Origin: Pagrus major
Taxonomy: Eukaryota > Chordata > Actinopteri > Spariformes > Sparidae
Assembly (NCBI RefSeq): GCF_040436345.1
Contig: NC_133237.1
Location: 21,705,749 to 21,769,748 of the forward strand
Direction of reading: 5' to 3'
DNA length: 64,000 nt
Under the pieces are notes generated by a model. That model ran no database searches and was not told where the DNA came from. It was given only the letters and a program-made list of their open reading frames with translations. Both the position numbers and the translations under genes were made by a program. Positions 10,112-22,400 of the stretch are shown in pieces (positions within the stretch are counted from its first letter, which is position 1; each line of letters begins with the position of its first letter).

Positions 10112-12923
10112 TTATTCCAAGTCTTCTTTAGAGTCTGTCTTTGTCTCTGCCGGACTGTCACTGAGGACAGACTCGGGGTTGACAGGCTGGTCCTTGTTCT
10201 CTAAATGCTCTTTTCTGTCCGCATCGACAGGCTTAATGAGTTGTGGACTGTGTTCGTGGGCGAAAGTCGAATCGCTGCAAATAACAGAGATGTGAGTACT
10301 TTTGCCAGAGGCGAAGGCGGCCCTGGGCGGGCTGGTGTGCGGTGAAGAACGCGTCTTGTCCTCTGATCCCACCTGCGCGTCCGCGGCGCGGTCCGGCGAG
10401 CTGCTCCTACATCCCGCAGAGCTCGCGGAGGCGCCGCAGCGGACGCCGGGCTGGCTGCTCCTCTCCGCCGGGGTGCTGTCACTGTCAGAGTTCGCTCCTG
10501 CTCCTCCAGCTGCTGCTGCTGCTGCTGCTGCTGTTGTCTTCAGAGCAGTCTGAGGAACAATGAATCCAAGCGGCTGTGTGATGGGATAGAGTAGGAAGTG
10601 TCCTTTCCCTATCAAAGGCCGTGAGGAGGGTAAGGCCGCGGGGTTGCGTCTCGGTCTGGTGTCCGAAAGGAGGCTCTCGACGCTAAAAGGGTTGAGTTTC
10701 TGCACGCCGGAGGCTCTGTTGTTGTTGTTGTTGTCGGAGCACAGGCTTGACCGGTGGCTGGCGTCGGGCGAGTCCAGCTCGGATCCGCCAGCCTCCTGGT
10801 CCAAGTGTCTTTGGTTCTGGTTTTGGGTCTGGAGAGGGTGAGGTGTTTGGTCGCAGCTCGTTTGGTTTGGCCCCACAGAGTCATAAGGGCCTGTGGTGTG
10901 GTCACTGTCGGTCACATGCGACACCCCGCTGTCGCTGTCCGACCCCGGGGTGTGAAATAAATCCCCATGCGCGAGCCGGTTCTGGGACTTGAGCAGCCGT
11001 CGCTCCTGCTTCCGCTTCTTCTTCTCCAGCCGGTCCAGCTCTCTCCGGGCGATCTCCTCCGGGTCCATGGGCTCCCCGCTGCAGGTGGTGGGGTGTGCGT
11101 TGTGGGCAGGTCGACCCGGACCTTTCTTTGTGTTCTCCTTTTTCCTCCACTTGGCTCTGCGGTTCTGAAACCAGACCTGCAGAGAAGAAAAGTGGGAATA
11201 AAACAAGAATAAAACATGTGCAACCCTTCTGTCACAATTAACGAGGACAAAAAAATGTTTCTGTGTCTTAACAACCTGATAATTAAACAAGCAGCGAGCT
11301 GACATGTTGCTCGTCCTGTTTTATAAGAGGGCCTTTAATTTTAAAACTCACCTGCCACAAAAAGTTGAATAGACGCCTTCACGATTACAGAATAGTTGAG
11401 AGGTCTTAATATATTTTTTTCTCTTATAAAATAATTGTAAAATTGCTGTTTTTAATCAATAAAAATATTCTTATAATAAAATAAAATTGGCTGGGTTATT
11501 CACCTGAGAATGGGACGTACACACTTCGTATTTCTGGTCTTTGTTTATCCAACATTGTCGATATATTTTACAAATATAGCAGCCAGGATTTATGACTAAA
11601 TAATAAAAATGTAAAATGTAAAATATCAGCCGGTGTTAGGGGCTCCATCATTTTTCAAAATAAAGGTGTAAATAAAATTGATTTATTCGACTAACATGAG
11701 CCACGAAAGGTCACAACAACACACTTCCATGCGTAATTATTGTGTTTTTAATTATTACATGAAATATAGATATTTATTCTGCATTATATTTATTTTTTTG
11801 ACCAGTTTGAGTCATAAACAAAGGGATAAAGACACACACACACACACACACACACTCACACACACGCACACACACAATCACAAATGAAGGAACAAAAATA
11901 AATATTTACCTGAACTCTTGATTCTATCAGGTCCAGCCGGAGAGCCAGAGCCTCCCTCATGAACACGTCGGGATAGTGACTCTCATTAAAAGCCTTTTCT
12001 AATTCCTCCAGCTGCCAACCAGTGAAATTTGTGCGAGTTCTCCGTCTCTTGCAACCAGGGCTATCTTTGTCTGGGTCCCCCGAGTCTGACAGCGAGAATG
12101 AGAATAAAATGTAAACAAAGGATGAACACAAGCCGATAAATATATTTAATTTCCACATTTCAACACAATCCTAACGGGGCTGCTTTCGTGCATGTGCGAC
12201 GATTTCTGCAAACTTCAGAGCCGGAGAGGACGACTGCGTTTGGACATTTATTTTATTTTTTTTTTTGCAGTGCACACATGCAGCCTGCAGCTTCTGCAGA
12301 AGCCTGTCGTCTGTTTGTGAATTAAGAGGGGAGGCTTCACGTGTTAACACAGGCGTCTCTTTGCTCTGGTGTTCACTGACTGACAGAAACATTGTTTTTG
12401 CTTCGGTGCATCTTCAGCTTTAGTGATGGAAATGAAGGAGCAAGCCTCTCTCCCTCTCTCTCTCTCTTTCTCCCCCTCTCTCTCCATGTGTGTGTGTGTG
12501 TGGCTTGCCTCTTTAAACACACCACCATCAAGAGGATAACTTGTATCGCAATATCCTGCCTTTGTTTCTTTTCTGTTTTTTTTTGTTTTTTTGTTTTTGT
12601 CTTTGTGCCGAGCAGCCAGCACTGGACGAGAGGCGACTCTGCGCGGTGCGTAAATGTGTCTTACCTGTGAGTTTGTAGTGCTGATTATCTCCATTCATCC
12701 CGCAGCCCGAAGACAAGAGGGGGTTGGAATTACCCACTGAAGCCGTGCAGGAACCATTAAGTAATCCGTCTATTGAGAAAGGAACCGCGGACGCAGATTG
12801 AAGTTGATGCCCGGCTAATTCGTAAACGTGATGGTGGCTCAGATGGTACGGGAAGCCCACCATCCCGCCGAGAGAGCCTCCGAACTGGGCGTGAGGTGGA
12901 TCCAGTATCCTGCTGTCCATCAT
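10112..12923 (-). CDS. uncx: uncx: paired-like homeobox transcription factor UNCX (Uncx4.1)
   Basis: There are three coding exons on the minus strand: 12923..12665, 12085..11910 and 11176..10112, with GT-AG introns of 579 and 733 bp. The product is 499 residues (human about 531). The start is the first of two adjacent ATGs (MMDSR...), matching the vertebrate UNCX N-terminus. Residues 49-55 (FSIDGLL) and 309-315 (FSVESLL) are eh1-like motifs, expected to recruit Groucho/TLE co-repressors. The homeodomain is about residues 100-159 and has Gln at position 50; the second intron interrupts it just before WFQNRR. A basic helix rich in Lys/Arg/Glu follows, then a conserved [17 protein letters not shown] segment (about 333-349), a nine-Ala run (361-369) and a Ser/Asp-rich tail ending KEDLE. 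In vertebrates UNCX is nuclear and maintains caudal-half sclerotome, axial skeleton and neuronal identities. Identity is near certain; which teleost copy it is cannot be told. Confidence 0.97.
10510..10533 (-). repeat. uncx: Pure CTG/GCA triplet tract encoding the uncx alanine run
   Basis: Eight uninterrupted ctg units on the plus strand read as GCA alanine codons of uncx on the minus strand (residues about 361-369). Because the codons are not mixed, the tract is prone to length change. Confidence 0.9.
11177..11909 (-). other. uncx: uncx intron 2 (splits the homeodomain), with CA microsatellite
   Basis: The donor follows the Val-Gln codons (CAG|GTAAAT) and the acceptor is a pyrimidine tract plus CTGCAG|GTCTGG. 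It is AT-rich. A (CA)n tract at 11831-11876 lies about 35 nt inside the donor. No nested gene was seen. Confidence 0.9.
12086..12664 (-). other. uncx: uncx intron 1
   Basis: The donor is ACAG|GTAAGA after the codons for KLT; the acceptor is CTGTCAG|ACTCGG before SGDPDKD. The intron holds an interrupted (CT)n/(TG)n stretch at about 12449-12501 and T-rich runs near 12245-12265 and 12570-12600. Confidence 0.9.
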
Positions 12924-13322
12924 CCCGCAGGCAAAAGGAAACGACGTCTGGAGGCCGGCGATGGGAATTTAAAAAGCATGCAGCGAGTGTGGCCAACGAG
13001 TAGGGGACATGATGTGAAGGGAGGGGATGAGCTGTACTTTATCCACATGAACCTCCCAATAATTAGCCCAGGCTCTGGGAATATGAGACCCAATGAGAAG
13101 CGGTAATGGACTCTGACGTCAGAGGCGCGCTCTGCAAACGCTCCCCGTATCGATTGCTAATTAAAGCTGACATCCACCTCAATAAACAATATCAGAGCTG
13201 TCACAACAAGACAGGAGGGCTTTGATAAGAACTACATCGCAACTACACGGGGGACCCACCGGGAGGAAGGGCTCACTGGATCCGGGGAAGAAAGGGCTAC
13301 AGGCGGACAGGTTAGGGCCAGA
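12924..13322 (-). promoter_or_regulatory. uncx: uncx 5' UTR and proximal promoter region, with CRE palindrome
   Basis: The region upstream of the uncx start contains a perfect TGACGTCA (CRE/ATF-type palindrome) at 13114..13121, an inverted CCAAT-type pentamer near 13090, and clustered CpGs around 13115-13150. A T/A-rich TATA-like patch lies near 12968-12975. The transcription start cannot be fixed from sequence alone. CRE function is inferred from the motif only. Confidence 0.4.
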
Positions 13323-15670
13323 GGCTCCCGGAGGTTTTTGTTCAGTGGAGCACCTGCAAAAGATAAACGTTTATTAAAAAGACATTATTATTATTATTAT
13401 TTGTATTTTTTTGTCTAGTATTGTTATATATTCTCAGATATGACAGCTTAAAAAAAGACCCAAAACTACAATAATAACTGATAATAAAGGTAAAAAAAAT
13501 ATATAAATTAAATTCTCCTCAGGGATTTTTTTTCTCAGGGACGTCTGTGACCTCCTCTGGACCGTGCGACCCCTCTCCTGTCCCCGAGCCCCACTTTGGG
13601 ACCCCTCTGAGCTCAGATAAAGCCCCGTGTTAGTTATGGATCATCATCTAAATACATTAAACCTTTTTTTTTTTTTTTTACAATCTACACGCAGGACGTA
13701 AAACAAACCGGCTGATTGCTGAAATATGATAGTATTTAAAAGGGGGGGGGTGGCTGAAGATTATTTTGCTGGAGGCACAAAGCGAAAGTGAAACTATAAT
13801 ATTTTTAGTGTTACTTGGGGGGGGGAGGCTTTACTTACGACCCTCGCTGCGTTATGAACAAAATATACGAGCAAATAAAGAAACTGCTAAAAGAACAAGG
13901 ACGATTCAGTCCAACACAATAAAACACCAGCCTCTGGAAAGACATCCGCAGCGTCAGGACACCAAAAACTGGTGAAGCTCCTCCACGTTGTGCAGCAGCC
14001 CTCCTCCTCCTGCACTCCAATATGTGACCAGCCTAAATCCTATCTTGCTCATTAGGTTTTTTCAAATAATTAATTCGACTTTATTTATCCCAAGTCTGGC
14101 GCTGTCATAATGTTAATCAGAGTTGAAATTTCGCACCCCACTCATTCCCTGACCCTTGGCACCCGGATTGGCATGTTGTAATAACCTGAATCTCTCAACA
14201 GAAGCTGCGATAATTGTTACCCTATTAGCATGCAAATTGTTTAATTAATATTATTATGAGGAAGTATATAATCCGCTCGTCACTTGACCCCCAAGCCCAA
14301 ATAACAACCCCTCTGTATTTCAGCGTGCAGCCCTACATTTTAATGAACTCCTCAGAAATGATCTCGCCTATTTATCCATCTTCCTTTTTTTCAGCTCTTT
14401 GAAGCCTCCCCCCCTCTTCCTTCTTTGTATTTTAACTTTAATTTTAACGCACCCGGACAAGATCTTATGAATAATTCCTCCACCATTCTTTTTTTTTTTT
14501 TTGAACATCTAAAATTCAATAATTGCTTTTCGTCATTTCCAAGCACATATAGGCGAAAGGCTTGTCCCCCCTCCCTCAACTCGGGCCGCACGCAGGAGCT
14601 CCCAGTGAAAGGCAGCCCCCTTGACACAGTCTCCAGAGACGTTGCGTTTAAATCCGTTTTTCTACAACCGGGTGACATTGTCAGATTCTAGCTTTAATTA
14701 ACCCGATAATAAGGCGAACAAGGCCGCGCTGCTGCCCTGCCTTGTTACCTTTTATAACCGGCTCCTCTTTGGCAGCTGTGAAGGCAAATAATAATAATAA
14801 TGGAAATATGTTTTTTCTGCTCATTGAGAGATCTGAGTGGGTTGTTGCGGCTGTCTTTATTGCGCGTGTGTATTGTTAATCAATGAGATCACATGGCCTC
14901 TGGACAGTTCAGGGTTTTACAAGGAACACTGGTGAACTTTCACACTAATATGTTGTGTTGCTTCGCAAAGAAAACTGTGAACAATCCTCTTTTTTGAGCA
15001 CATATGCACGCCTATAGTTGTAGAAACTTTCTTAAACAACTCAACTTTTTATTACATTATTAACATTTGGCTGATTTTATTCGCCTCAGGGCGCAGCCGG
15101 CTGTAACCCTTCACCTCAAAACCTCCCAAATTCACTCTGAAAGAAGCCTGAGGAGTGTATTATACCCACGATGATGATGACGATGGTGATGATGATGATG
15201 ATGCTTTGGACTTATTGCCACTTCAGACACCAGTGTTGGTGTTTTACTGCTGTTGATGTTTGTTTTAAATCTGCTGTCATCATCACTCAGGAGTGCTCTT
15301 AAGTCCACAGCTCACCACGGTGATGGATGAGGTGAAGAGGAGCAGCAGGAGCACTGATGGAGCACCAGGATATCCCCCTGAAACACACACACACACACAC
15401 ACACACCTGGACCAGGACTTCAGAAGTTAGGATCAGCTGATCACAGATGTTTTACGCACATATCAAAGTTTCTACAATAGGGATAAACCACTTCTACTCG
15501 CCCCCTTCCTCAACTTTTTCTTGCCTCCTGAGAGGATTGTGGAGCAGCTCACTCACCTGCAGACAGGTGAACTCCAGAGGCGTGCCAGCTGAAGGTGTCC
15601 AAACACGACCCCCACCCCTCCCTCCTCCAAATATGAGACGCAGGTCTTATCAAGACGCCCCATCCCGACA
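13323..15670. other. Intergenic, upstream of uncx; simple repeats, no gene
   Basis: No coding signal. It holds short homopolymers, a (GAT)n-type repeat at about 15171-15203 and (CA)n at 15382-15406. The part from 14040 to 14330 is AT-rich non-repetitive sequence of enhancer-like texture (TTAATTAATATTATTATG-type cores). Confidence 0.5.
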
Positions 15671-15679
15671 CTGATGCTT

Positions 15680-16590
15680 ACTTTAGCAGCACAGAATCAA
15701 ATTCATTTTTAATTAGGCAGGCAAATTAATAGGCGGCAGTTTAGGAGTTTAATTACTCAATTAACTTCACGCACGTTAATTTTTAACTATCTAAATTAGG
15801 TTGCACATTATTCGATTTGATGATAATTATAGAATTAAATCTAAATTAATTGTTTTGGATGATTTGGATGAACTAGATGCAATTCCAATTAAACAGTAGA
15901 GGGTTGGGGTGGGAGAGAGATGAGGGGGGGAGCAACACAAAAAAAAGGGAGAAGCTGGTTGCCATTTTAAGCTCGCAAATCCTTTGATTCGATTTTAAGC
16001 AAGAAACTCTGCCTCGAAATTTTTCCCTCTGATCCTACAAATTCTCTCTCCTTCTAATCCCACAATTAAAAGTTTCCTCCCATCTAATTATCTGTAATTG
16101 TGCCGCTGTCAAAGTAGAATGGAGAAGTGAAAGCGATTGATTTGGACTTTTAATTCAGTTCATTTCTGATAGAAGAGAAAGTAATTCCCTTCAAATTACC
16201 TCATTCAATCCTGACACCCTAATGCCCTTCAAAATCTTTCCCTTTTTTTTTTCTTTCACTCCCCAGCATTTATATATTAAAAATGAAGCTAGAATGACTA
16301 GTGCCTCCTAATAATAATAACCAAACTTCCATTAGAATAATAATTTCATTTCAATTAAAACTGACTTATCACCTTTGCTAAAACGTGCTTAATATGCCGA
16401 AAATTATCAATGCTTGAAGGAGCCCAAACTGGGGAGTCTAATTGTAATCAGCAAATCAGAGGTGCTTGTCGCTGCCGTGCCTTTGCAGAGAGGCAGTCTC
16501 GGAAATAGAACTAATTTACTCAACTCCCCCGGGAAATCCGCTCAACAGATTAACATTTTCAAAATATAGTAATGATATAATTTGAGAAAT
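15680..16590. promoter_or_regulatory. Candidate enhancer cluster upstream of uncx
   Basis: About 900 bp extremely dense in TAATTA/ATTAAT/AATTAA cores (for example around 15705-15910 and 16310-16400), non-repetitive and without usable open frames. Dense homeodomain sites next to a homeobox gene fit an auto- or cross-regulated developmental enhancer. Only composition and position support this. Confidence 0.38.
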
Positions 16591-16831
16591 GGTGACGCCA
16601 ATTTGTGAGGAGCCTTTGTGCAGAATAATTTGCATTTTTTTTTTTTTTTTCCTCTTCGCCACCGCCTGCATTTTGCCCCCGTTAATTACAGCTCCGCAGA
16701 TGAAGGGTGTGCTGTTTGACTCAGTGCTTATTATTCAACTTCAATCTAATAATTCAACTCTACAGGAAGAAGAGAGAAGAGAGGAGAAGAAGAAAAAAAA
16801 AAAAAGTAGTGTGGCCCATCCGAATTTTTAA

Positions 16832-18149
16832 GCCATCCTCCATATAATCCCAAATGGTTTTGGATGGGTGGGAATATGAATAGGTGGATATAGGAGCTGC
16901 CTGTCACTGTGGCTGACTGTTATTATGGCTCATATGGCTCCATATGTATGTAAAGAGCTGCGGATGATGGGTTTGCTTGAATTTAAAGCATCGTGGACGG
17001 CGTCAAACTCCACAGCCTCCACTACAGGTCACCTTTCACACAGCTCAGGTGTGTCTGCACTCAAGAATAACAGTGCTTTCCCCAAAACTTTCAGGACTAA
17101 CAGCACGCAAACAAAAAAACAGGAGACAAAGTTGAGACGAGGCCTGACAAATGTAGCTATTTATTATCGTCAAGTAGTTGCAAAAAAGCTTGTGCAGCTT
17201 TATTTTGGCTGCAGCCAAATTGGAAGTGATGGCAGTCCCTCGCTGCTTCCTCACATTACAAAGATCTGGTAGAGAGAGCGGTGACTGTACTCTGCAGCCC
17301 GGCCATCTGCTGCTGTACAGAGAAAAAAAAGAGAAATACCAAAAACCCCAGAGATATTTACTGTAGAATTACATTGCAGCAAAAAACGAGACAACATGTT
17401 CTGACACAGAAAGACAGATTGAAGCTTAATGTGAACTTTTGAGATCCAACAAACTCGAAGGCTTGTGATTTTATCACTGCGATTATTGTTCCTTCCCACA
17501 GATATTACAAACAAATCTGTTCTTTGGACATAGCTGGTACGCTTCACAAGTTTACTGTCACATTCTGCAGGAACAAAAGACACTCACAGCTCGCTCACAC
17601 CCTATAAATATCACCCAACCACCATACCTTCAGACCTTAAGGCCTCCTTGACCTCAAATCAGGGTGTCATCAAGCCAAATCTCAAAAGACCTGCTTCAGA
17701 GCGGATAAAAAGACCTGTCCTGCCCTCTAGTGGCTGTTTGCCTGCCTTTTGTTTATTCTATTTAGTGTATCACAAGCAGAAGCGTTGACAGACACATGCA
17801 CATAAACATAATGAACAAATGTCTCCGGGGGTTTGTCACGTCAGGACCGATGCTGTGTGTCGGAGAGGAAAAATAACACAGGTTTATGTGAGGCAGCCAG
17901 TCGGTGTTATTAAGCAGGAGCTGACCTCTGACCTCTGTCACCGGCCTCTGACCTCGTGGTCCCTCCACAGCAATCAATAAAGTGGTTTGTTATTACTATG
18001 ATATAATTTTTATGGAGCTTTTTCAATTCAATCCAAATGTTGTTGAACACTCAGGGTGGAGATGACGTGACGTTTCTCACACACAGCTTGGAAAACACTG
18101 ACTCCTTGCACCAGATCATCAACACATCCTTACAAGCTACTTGAAGTCT
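16832..18149. other. Intergenic, no gene seen
   Basis: Ordinary AT-rich sequence with short frames only. One CTCF-like motif in reverse orientation lies at 17720..17735. Confidence 0.5.
17720..17735 (-). promoter_or_regulatory. CTCF-like core motif (reverse orientation)
   Basis: On the minus strand the text is 'agccactagagggcag', a close match to the vertebrate CTCF core (CCASYAGRKGGCAG-like). Motif match only. Confidence 0.45.
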
Positions 18150-18590
18150 CAGTGATGGGAATTCTGGCTCGTCGTAGGGAGTCGGATCGGTTGGCTCAGC
18201 TCAGCATAAAGAACCCAAACAGCTCTTCATTTAGCGCCACTTCCAGCTTTAACAATTAAGCCAAATTTAGCAATAATTTAAACCAATAACGGGCGTGTAC
18301 ACTTATATCACTTAAATTAATCATGTAATTCTTCTAAACCCTTTAATTTGTTTTGTACGTTGGCAGCCAGCGCGACTTACACAAGTCTCTCTCCATGCTT
18401 GAGTCTTAATTTACCAAAGTGAGACGTTTCTGGAACTTATTCAACAAATACGTTCATCATCCTGTTATTCTGGCTTCAATTTATTTATTAAAAAGAAGAA
18501 GAAAAAAACGTCTCTCAGGAGGGAGCCGGCTCCCATTGTTCACTTAAAAGAGCTCATAGAGCCGACTCGTTCTCCAGCGAAGATTTTATA
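18150..18590. mobile_element. Probable hAT-like non-autonomous element, one end recognisable
   Basis: The left end reads CAGTGATGGGAATTC, which fits the hAT terminal consensus CAGNGNTGGGNA. Near the right side, about 18515-18575, are the 'gggagccggctccc' palindrome and an 'agagccgactcg' block. These echo the 'gggagtcggatcgg..ggctcag' text next to the left end in inverted sense. A matching right terminus and an 8-bp target duplication were not found, so it may be truncated. Confidence 0.4.
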
Positions 18591-19268
18591 TCAGACAATT
18601 TGAAGTCAGGAAATTGGAGACATTTATCCTCTTTGGTTCTACAAATTAAGACAACACTCGTACTGTTTGATATCATCCACACACATCCCTACACAGAGCA
18701 AGTAGGGAAAGTAGGGAGCTACCAGAGACCGGCTGTACTCGGACTAAGGACCACATGATCGTCTGCATACAGATAATGTTTCACTAGAGCAGGCCCGATC
18801 ATGCCCGGGACAAGTTGATCTCCAAAGGCCCCCCTCGGCAGATTATATTAAAGGGTTAGAGAGCTCTTTTGGGACTGGGACAACTGACCTGGTGTAGCCC
18901 TCCTGTCGGCGGCCCTGCACTAGAGTATTACCAATCATCCAGCCATATTACAGGCTCTATAGATTAAAAATAACTGGGGGCTGAGTTCCCAATAGTCTGA
19001 CACCAATACTAACCCCAAAGGCTGAGAAACTAGTCCCCTATTTTACTGTTACTTTAACAAAAATATATATGAATATAATAAAATACATTTTACATCATGC
19101 AAAGTGCAAAAAGCACATATAAGGCCACATTAAGACACACAATCAAAGAGATTTGGCTCATTACGTCGAAAGCACAAAAGATTAATTCAGTAGTGGATCA
19201 TTCTTTCCTCTGGCGTTGAAAACAGGTGAATGGATGTGATGTTAGTTGGCAGAGAAAAAAAAACATAT

Positions 19269-19592
19269 TTAAAGGTGCTATGTGGACGAATTTTAGTTGA
19301 AAACATTCAAAAATGATCAGAATGTGAAGTATCATGTTGCAGAGGTATCTACTGAAGTTAGCATGCTGACCAGCTAGCCCTGGCCTGTCCTGGTCCAAAG
19401 CTCTCAGCTAGTGGTGTTAGCACCTCCACGTCCCTGGTGCTCCAAGCTCACGGACCACCATAGCTCCACTGCTACTTGAGTTCACTAGCTACTGTTAGCA
19501 GCGTTTAGTGCTAACGCTAGTGAAATGCTGCCCCCTATTTGCTCTGATTATGAATTTGGCAGGTGGTATATTCTCACACATTGCACCTTTAA
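19269..19592. mobile_element. TTAA-flanked MITE (316 bp), complete
   Basis: The element spans 19273..19588 and starts AGGTGCTATGTG. It ends CACATTGCACCT, the inverted repeat of the start with one mismatch. Both sides are flanked by TTAA (19269-19272 and 19589-19592), the target-site duplication of piggyBac-like and some Kolobok-like transposons. There is no coding capacity. A similar right end (GCACCT followed by TTAA) recurs at about 38000 and 48357 in this window. Confidence 0.75.
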
Positions 19593-19943
19593 ATAATGAT
19601 GGTATGAATCTCTGTTTATGCCGTTTTATTTTTGGGATCCCTCATCAATATTTTATTTTCACTATACAAAAACATCGGGCAGAGTGATAGTTTGAAGTCA
19701 GTTGTGATCCTAGCACTATTTTACATCTTTAAAATGCTTTTCAGTAGGTGTTTGGGCCTCGACCCTGCCGCTGAGTGTCAGTTTTTGGGGCCTCCAGGGG
19801 AGAAAGTTCAGGCAGCCCTGCGTCAGAGGCTCTGCTGAGGTGTAACTGTAATCCTCACTTATGACTGATAATCTGAAATCACAATCCTTGACAACAACTG
19901 TAGAAGAAGTCTGGGTTGTACAGTGTGGGAGAACGCTGTCGGG

Positions 19944-19944
<1 letters not shown>

Positions 19945-20005
<61 letters not shown>
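19945..20005. repeat. (TG)n microsatellite
   Basis: About 30 perfect TG units, 61 nt. Confidence 0.97.
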
Positions 20006-20008
<3 letters not shown>

Positions 20009-21000
20009 GAGGGCCAGGTGTTTTCAGAGAGGTGCCATCTGGCCGCAGCGTTGGCAGCTTATGAGGCAGGTGTTTCCGCGCAGGAGAGAGTTTATGCTCT
20101 CTGTAACTGCCTGTGTGTTCCTGGTGATGGACTCTTACATTACATTTAACACCTCAGAGGAGGGATTTGTTGTAGCGACGCCATTTAAATCAGTTACTTT
20201 TTTAATAATCTAGCTGAAATGTGCAGGGGACTGAAAACGTCACACCTATCCTCCTTAGATATTCTTTTAATTCATTAAAGTCTATTGAGACCTTTGATGA
20301 ATTATTATGTATTAAGAGCCTTTAAATAGTTAATACAGACTGCTGTTGTCATGCAAAAATCTTGAACTTCATGTTATAATAATAATAATTAAACTTAATA
20401 ATTAAAGAGAATCGAGCTGTTCACCATGTGGTAGTTGCTGAGTCCTCTGGGATCACAGCTCCTCCTCAGCTCAGCGAGCTTGTGGAAGAATCCTGCTGCC
20501 ATCAACTGGTAAAACCTGCAAAGACACCAGCTCAGCCCGGAGGCATTAAACCAACAAGTCCTCCGCTCGGATAAATCAACATTTTAAACCATCAGTTTGC
20601 CAGAAGATTTAAGCCTGCGTGCCATCTAAAACAATGTCTCACTCCATTACACTCACTCGTCTGAGAGAGCGGTCCGGACTCGTGCTCAAGAACATCATTT
20701 AAGATCCGTTCTCTGTAAATTGTCAAAAGATTGGATGATTGGACTCGAGTTTAAATAATTGATGTCAAATTGTGATATTATTGGAATTATAATGGCTCTT
20801 TCTCACTTTTTAATAAAACTGAGTTACACACCTTTTCATGACTGCTCAATATTACTTTTTCAAAGACTCTTTTGGGGTTAAATACCGGAAAGAAAGGAGC
20901 GAAAGCACAGAACTGTTCTGGTGCGCTGAGTCTTCACTGATCAGTTTATCAGAGCTGCAGCACAGAGAACTTTATAAGACTGAATTTATTATTGCTCCTG

Positions 21001-21260
21001 TTAAAGGTCCAGTGTGTATGGGCAGGAATGCAATATAATATTAATAATTATGTTTTCATTAGTGTATAACCACCTGAAACTAAGAAATCTTGTATTTCAT
21101 TACCTCAGAACGAGCCTCTTATATCTTCAGAGGAAGCAGGTCCTGATCCACAGAGTCCACCAGAGCAGACAAACCAAACACTGACCCCAGAGAGGGCCTT
21201 TGTGTCTTCAGCAGCCGCTGTAGAGGAGGATGAGACGATGAGCGTTCGGTCTCTAGAGCA
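21001..21260 (+). mobile_element. Fragment of a common teleost TTAA-type MITE
   Basis: The sequence begins TTAAAGGTCCAGTGTGTA, a terminus I recognise as widely dispersed in percomorph genomes. It continues with the family's internal text ('ttttcattagtgtataaccacctgaaac', split here as two blocks around 21052-21080, then 'ccaaacactgacccc' near 21176). The right terminus is not visible, so the copy is probably truncated. Confidence 0.6.
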
Positions 21261-22374
21261 ACAACGATTCATTGATTAGTTTTCAGCTATTAAAGTATTT
21301 TGATGATCGATTACTTGGTTTGAGTAACTTTTCAAGAAAAGTCAAAATTCTCTGATTCCAGCCTCTCAAATGTGAGTTCATCTGGTTTATCTACTCACTC
21401 GTGTCAGTAAACTGAACATGAACATTTGAGGACGTCGTCTTGGGCTCAGAGAAAAGATTGATCCTCACTCACTCACTAGATGATACTAAATCCTACACAG
21501 TGAACCTGTAGAGACGAGAGGTGGACCAATTATTGACCCTGGCTGATAACGGAGCCGATATTCAGCATTTTCTGATTATCGGTATCGGTCAGATTGCAGA
21601 TCAAATAAACTGATTTAACAATGTGATACTTTGGCTCTGATGCAACATCGTTCGACCCCTGGTAGAGACTGTAGAGGGACTAAGACGACTATGGCAGATG
21701 AATAGCTGGTATCTGCTCTCTCTGTCTGCCAGCATGATAAAAAGTCATACAACCGCTCACAGATGGAGTTACTTCTTCCATCTTTTTAAAATCTGCCTCC
21801 ATTTTGATCACCAACTACTACACACCTGGAAAGTTGACCTCATCTCGTGCTGACAAACATCTGCCCACAGACAGACTGTGATCCTGTATCCTGGCAGAGA
21901 CTGTAGGAGGAGGCAGAACACCGGCTCTGGAAGTGTAAAAAAGCCAGAAGATCTCAGAAAGTTTATGAACTTAAAATCTATTTAAATTAATACCAGAGGA
22001 GGTCACATGGCTGCTAACAATCTAATTAAATCCTGGATAAACAACAATAAAACAGTCAAAGTCAAAAATTCGTTTTTACCTCGACGTTAAAGGAACTTTT
22101 ATACGACACTCACTCATGTTATCTACTGGCATTAAGCGTCTCCCACAATGCAACGCTCACACGCTGTCCAGCTCAGGATAAGGAGTAAAAGAATAATTGC
22201 AGGGTTCAGTGAGAACATTTACCTCCTCAGACACACTGTGAGGAACCCAGCAGGAGTCCACAGGAACCTGCAGCTGCCAACTGGCTTCTATAAGGAGCCA
22301 ACGCAGCAGTTAAACTATTGTCCTGATGTCCACTCGATGGGGAACTCTGCCTCTCAGGTAAACATGTCACATGA

Positions 22375-22400
22375 ACACACACACACACACACACACACAC
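22375..22400. repeat. (CA)n microsatellite
   Basis: About 13 CA units. Confidence 0.95.
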
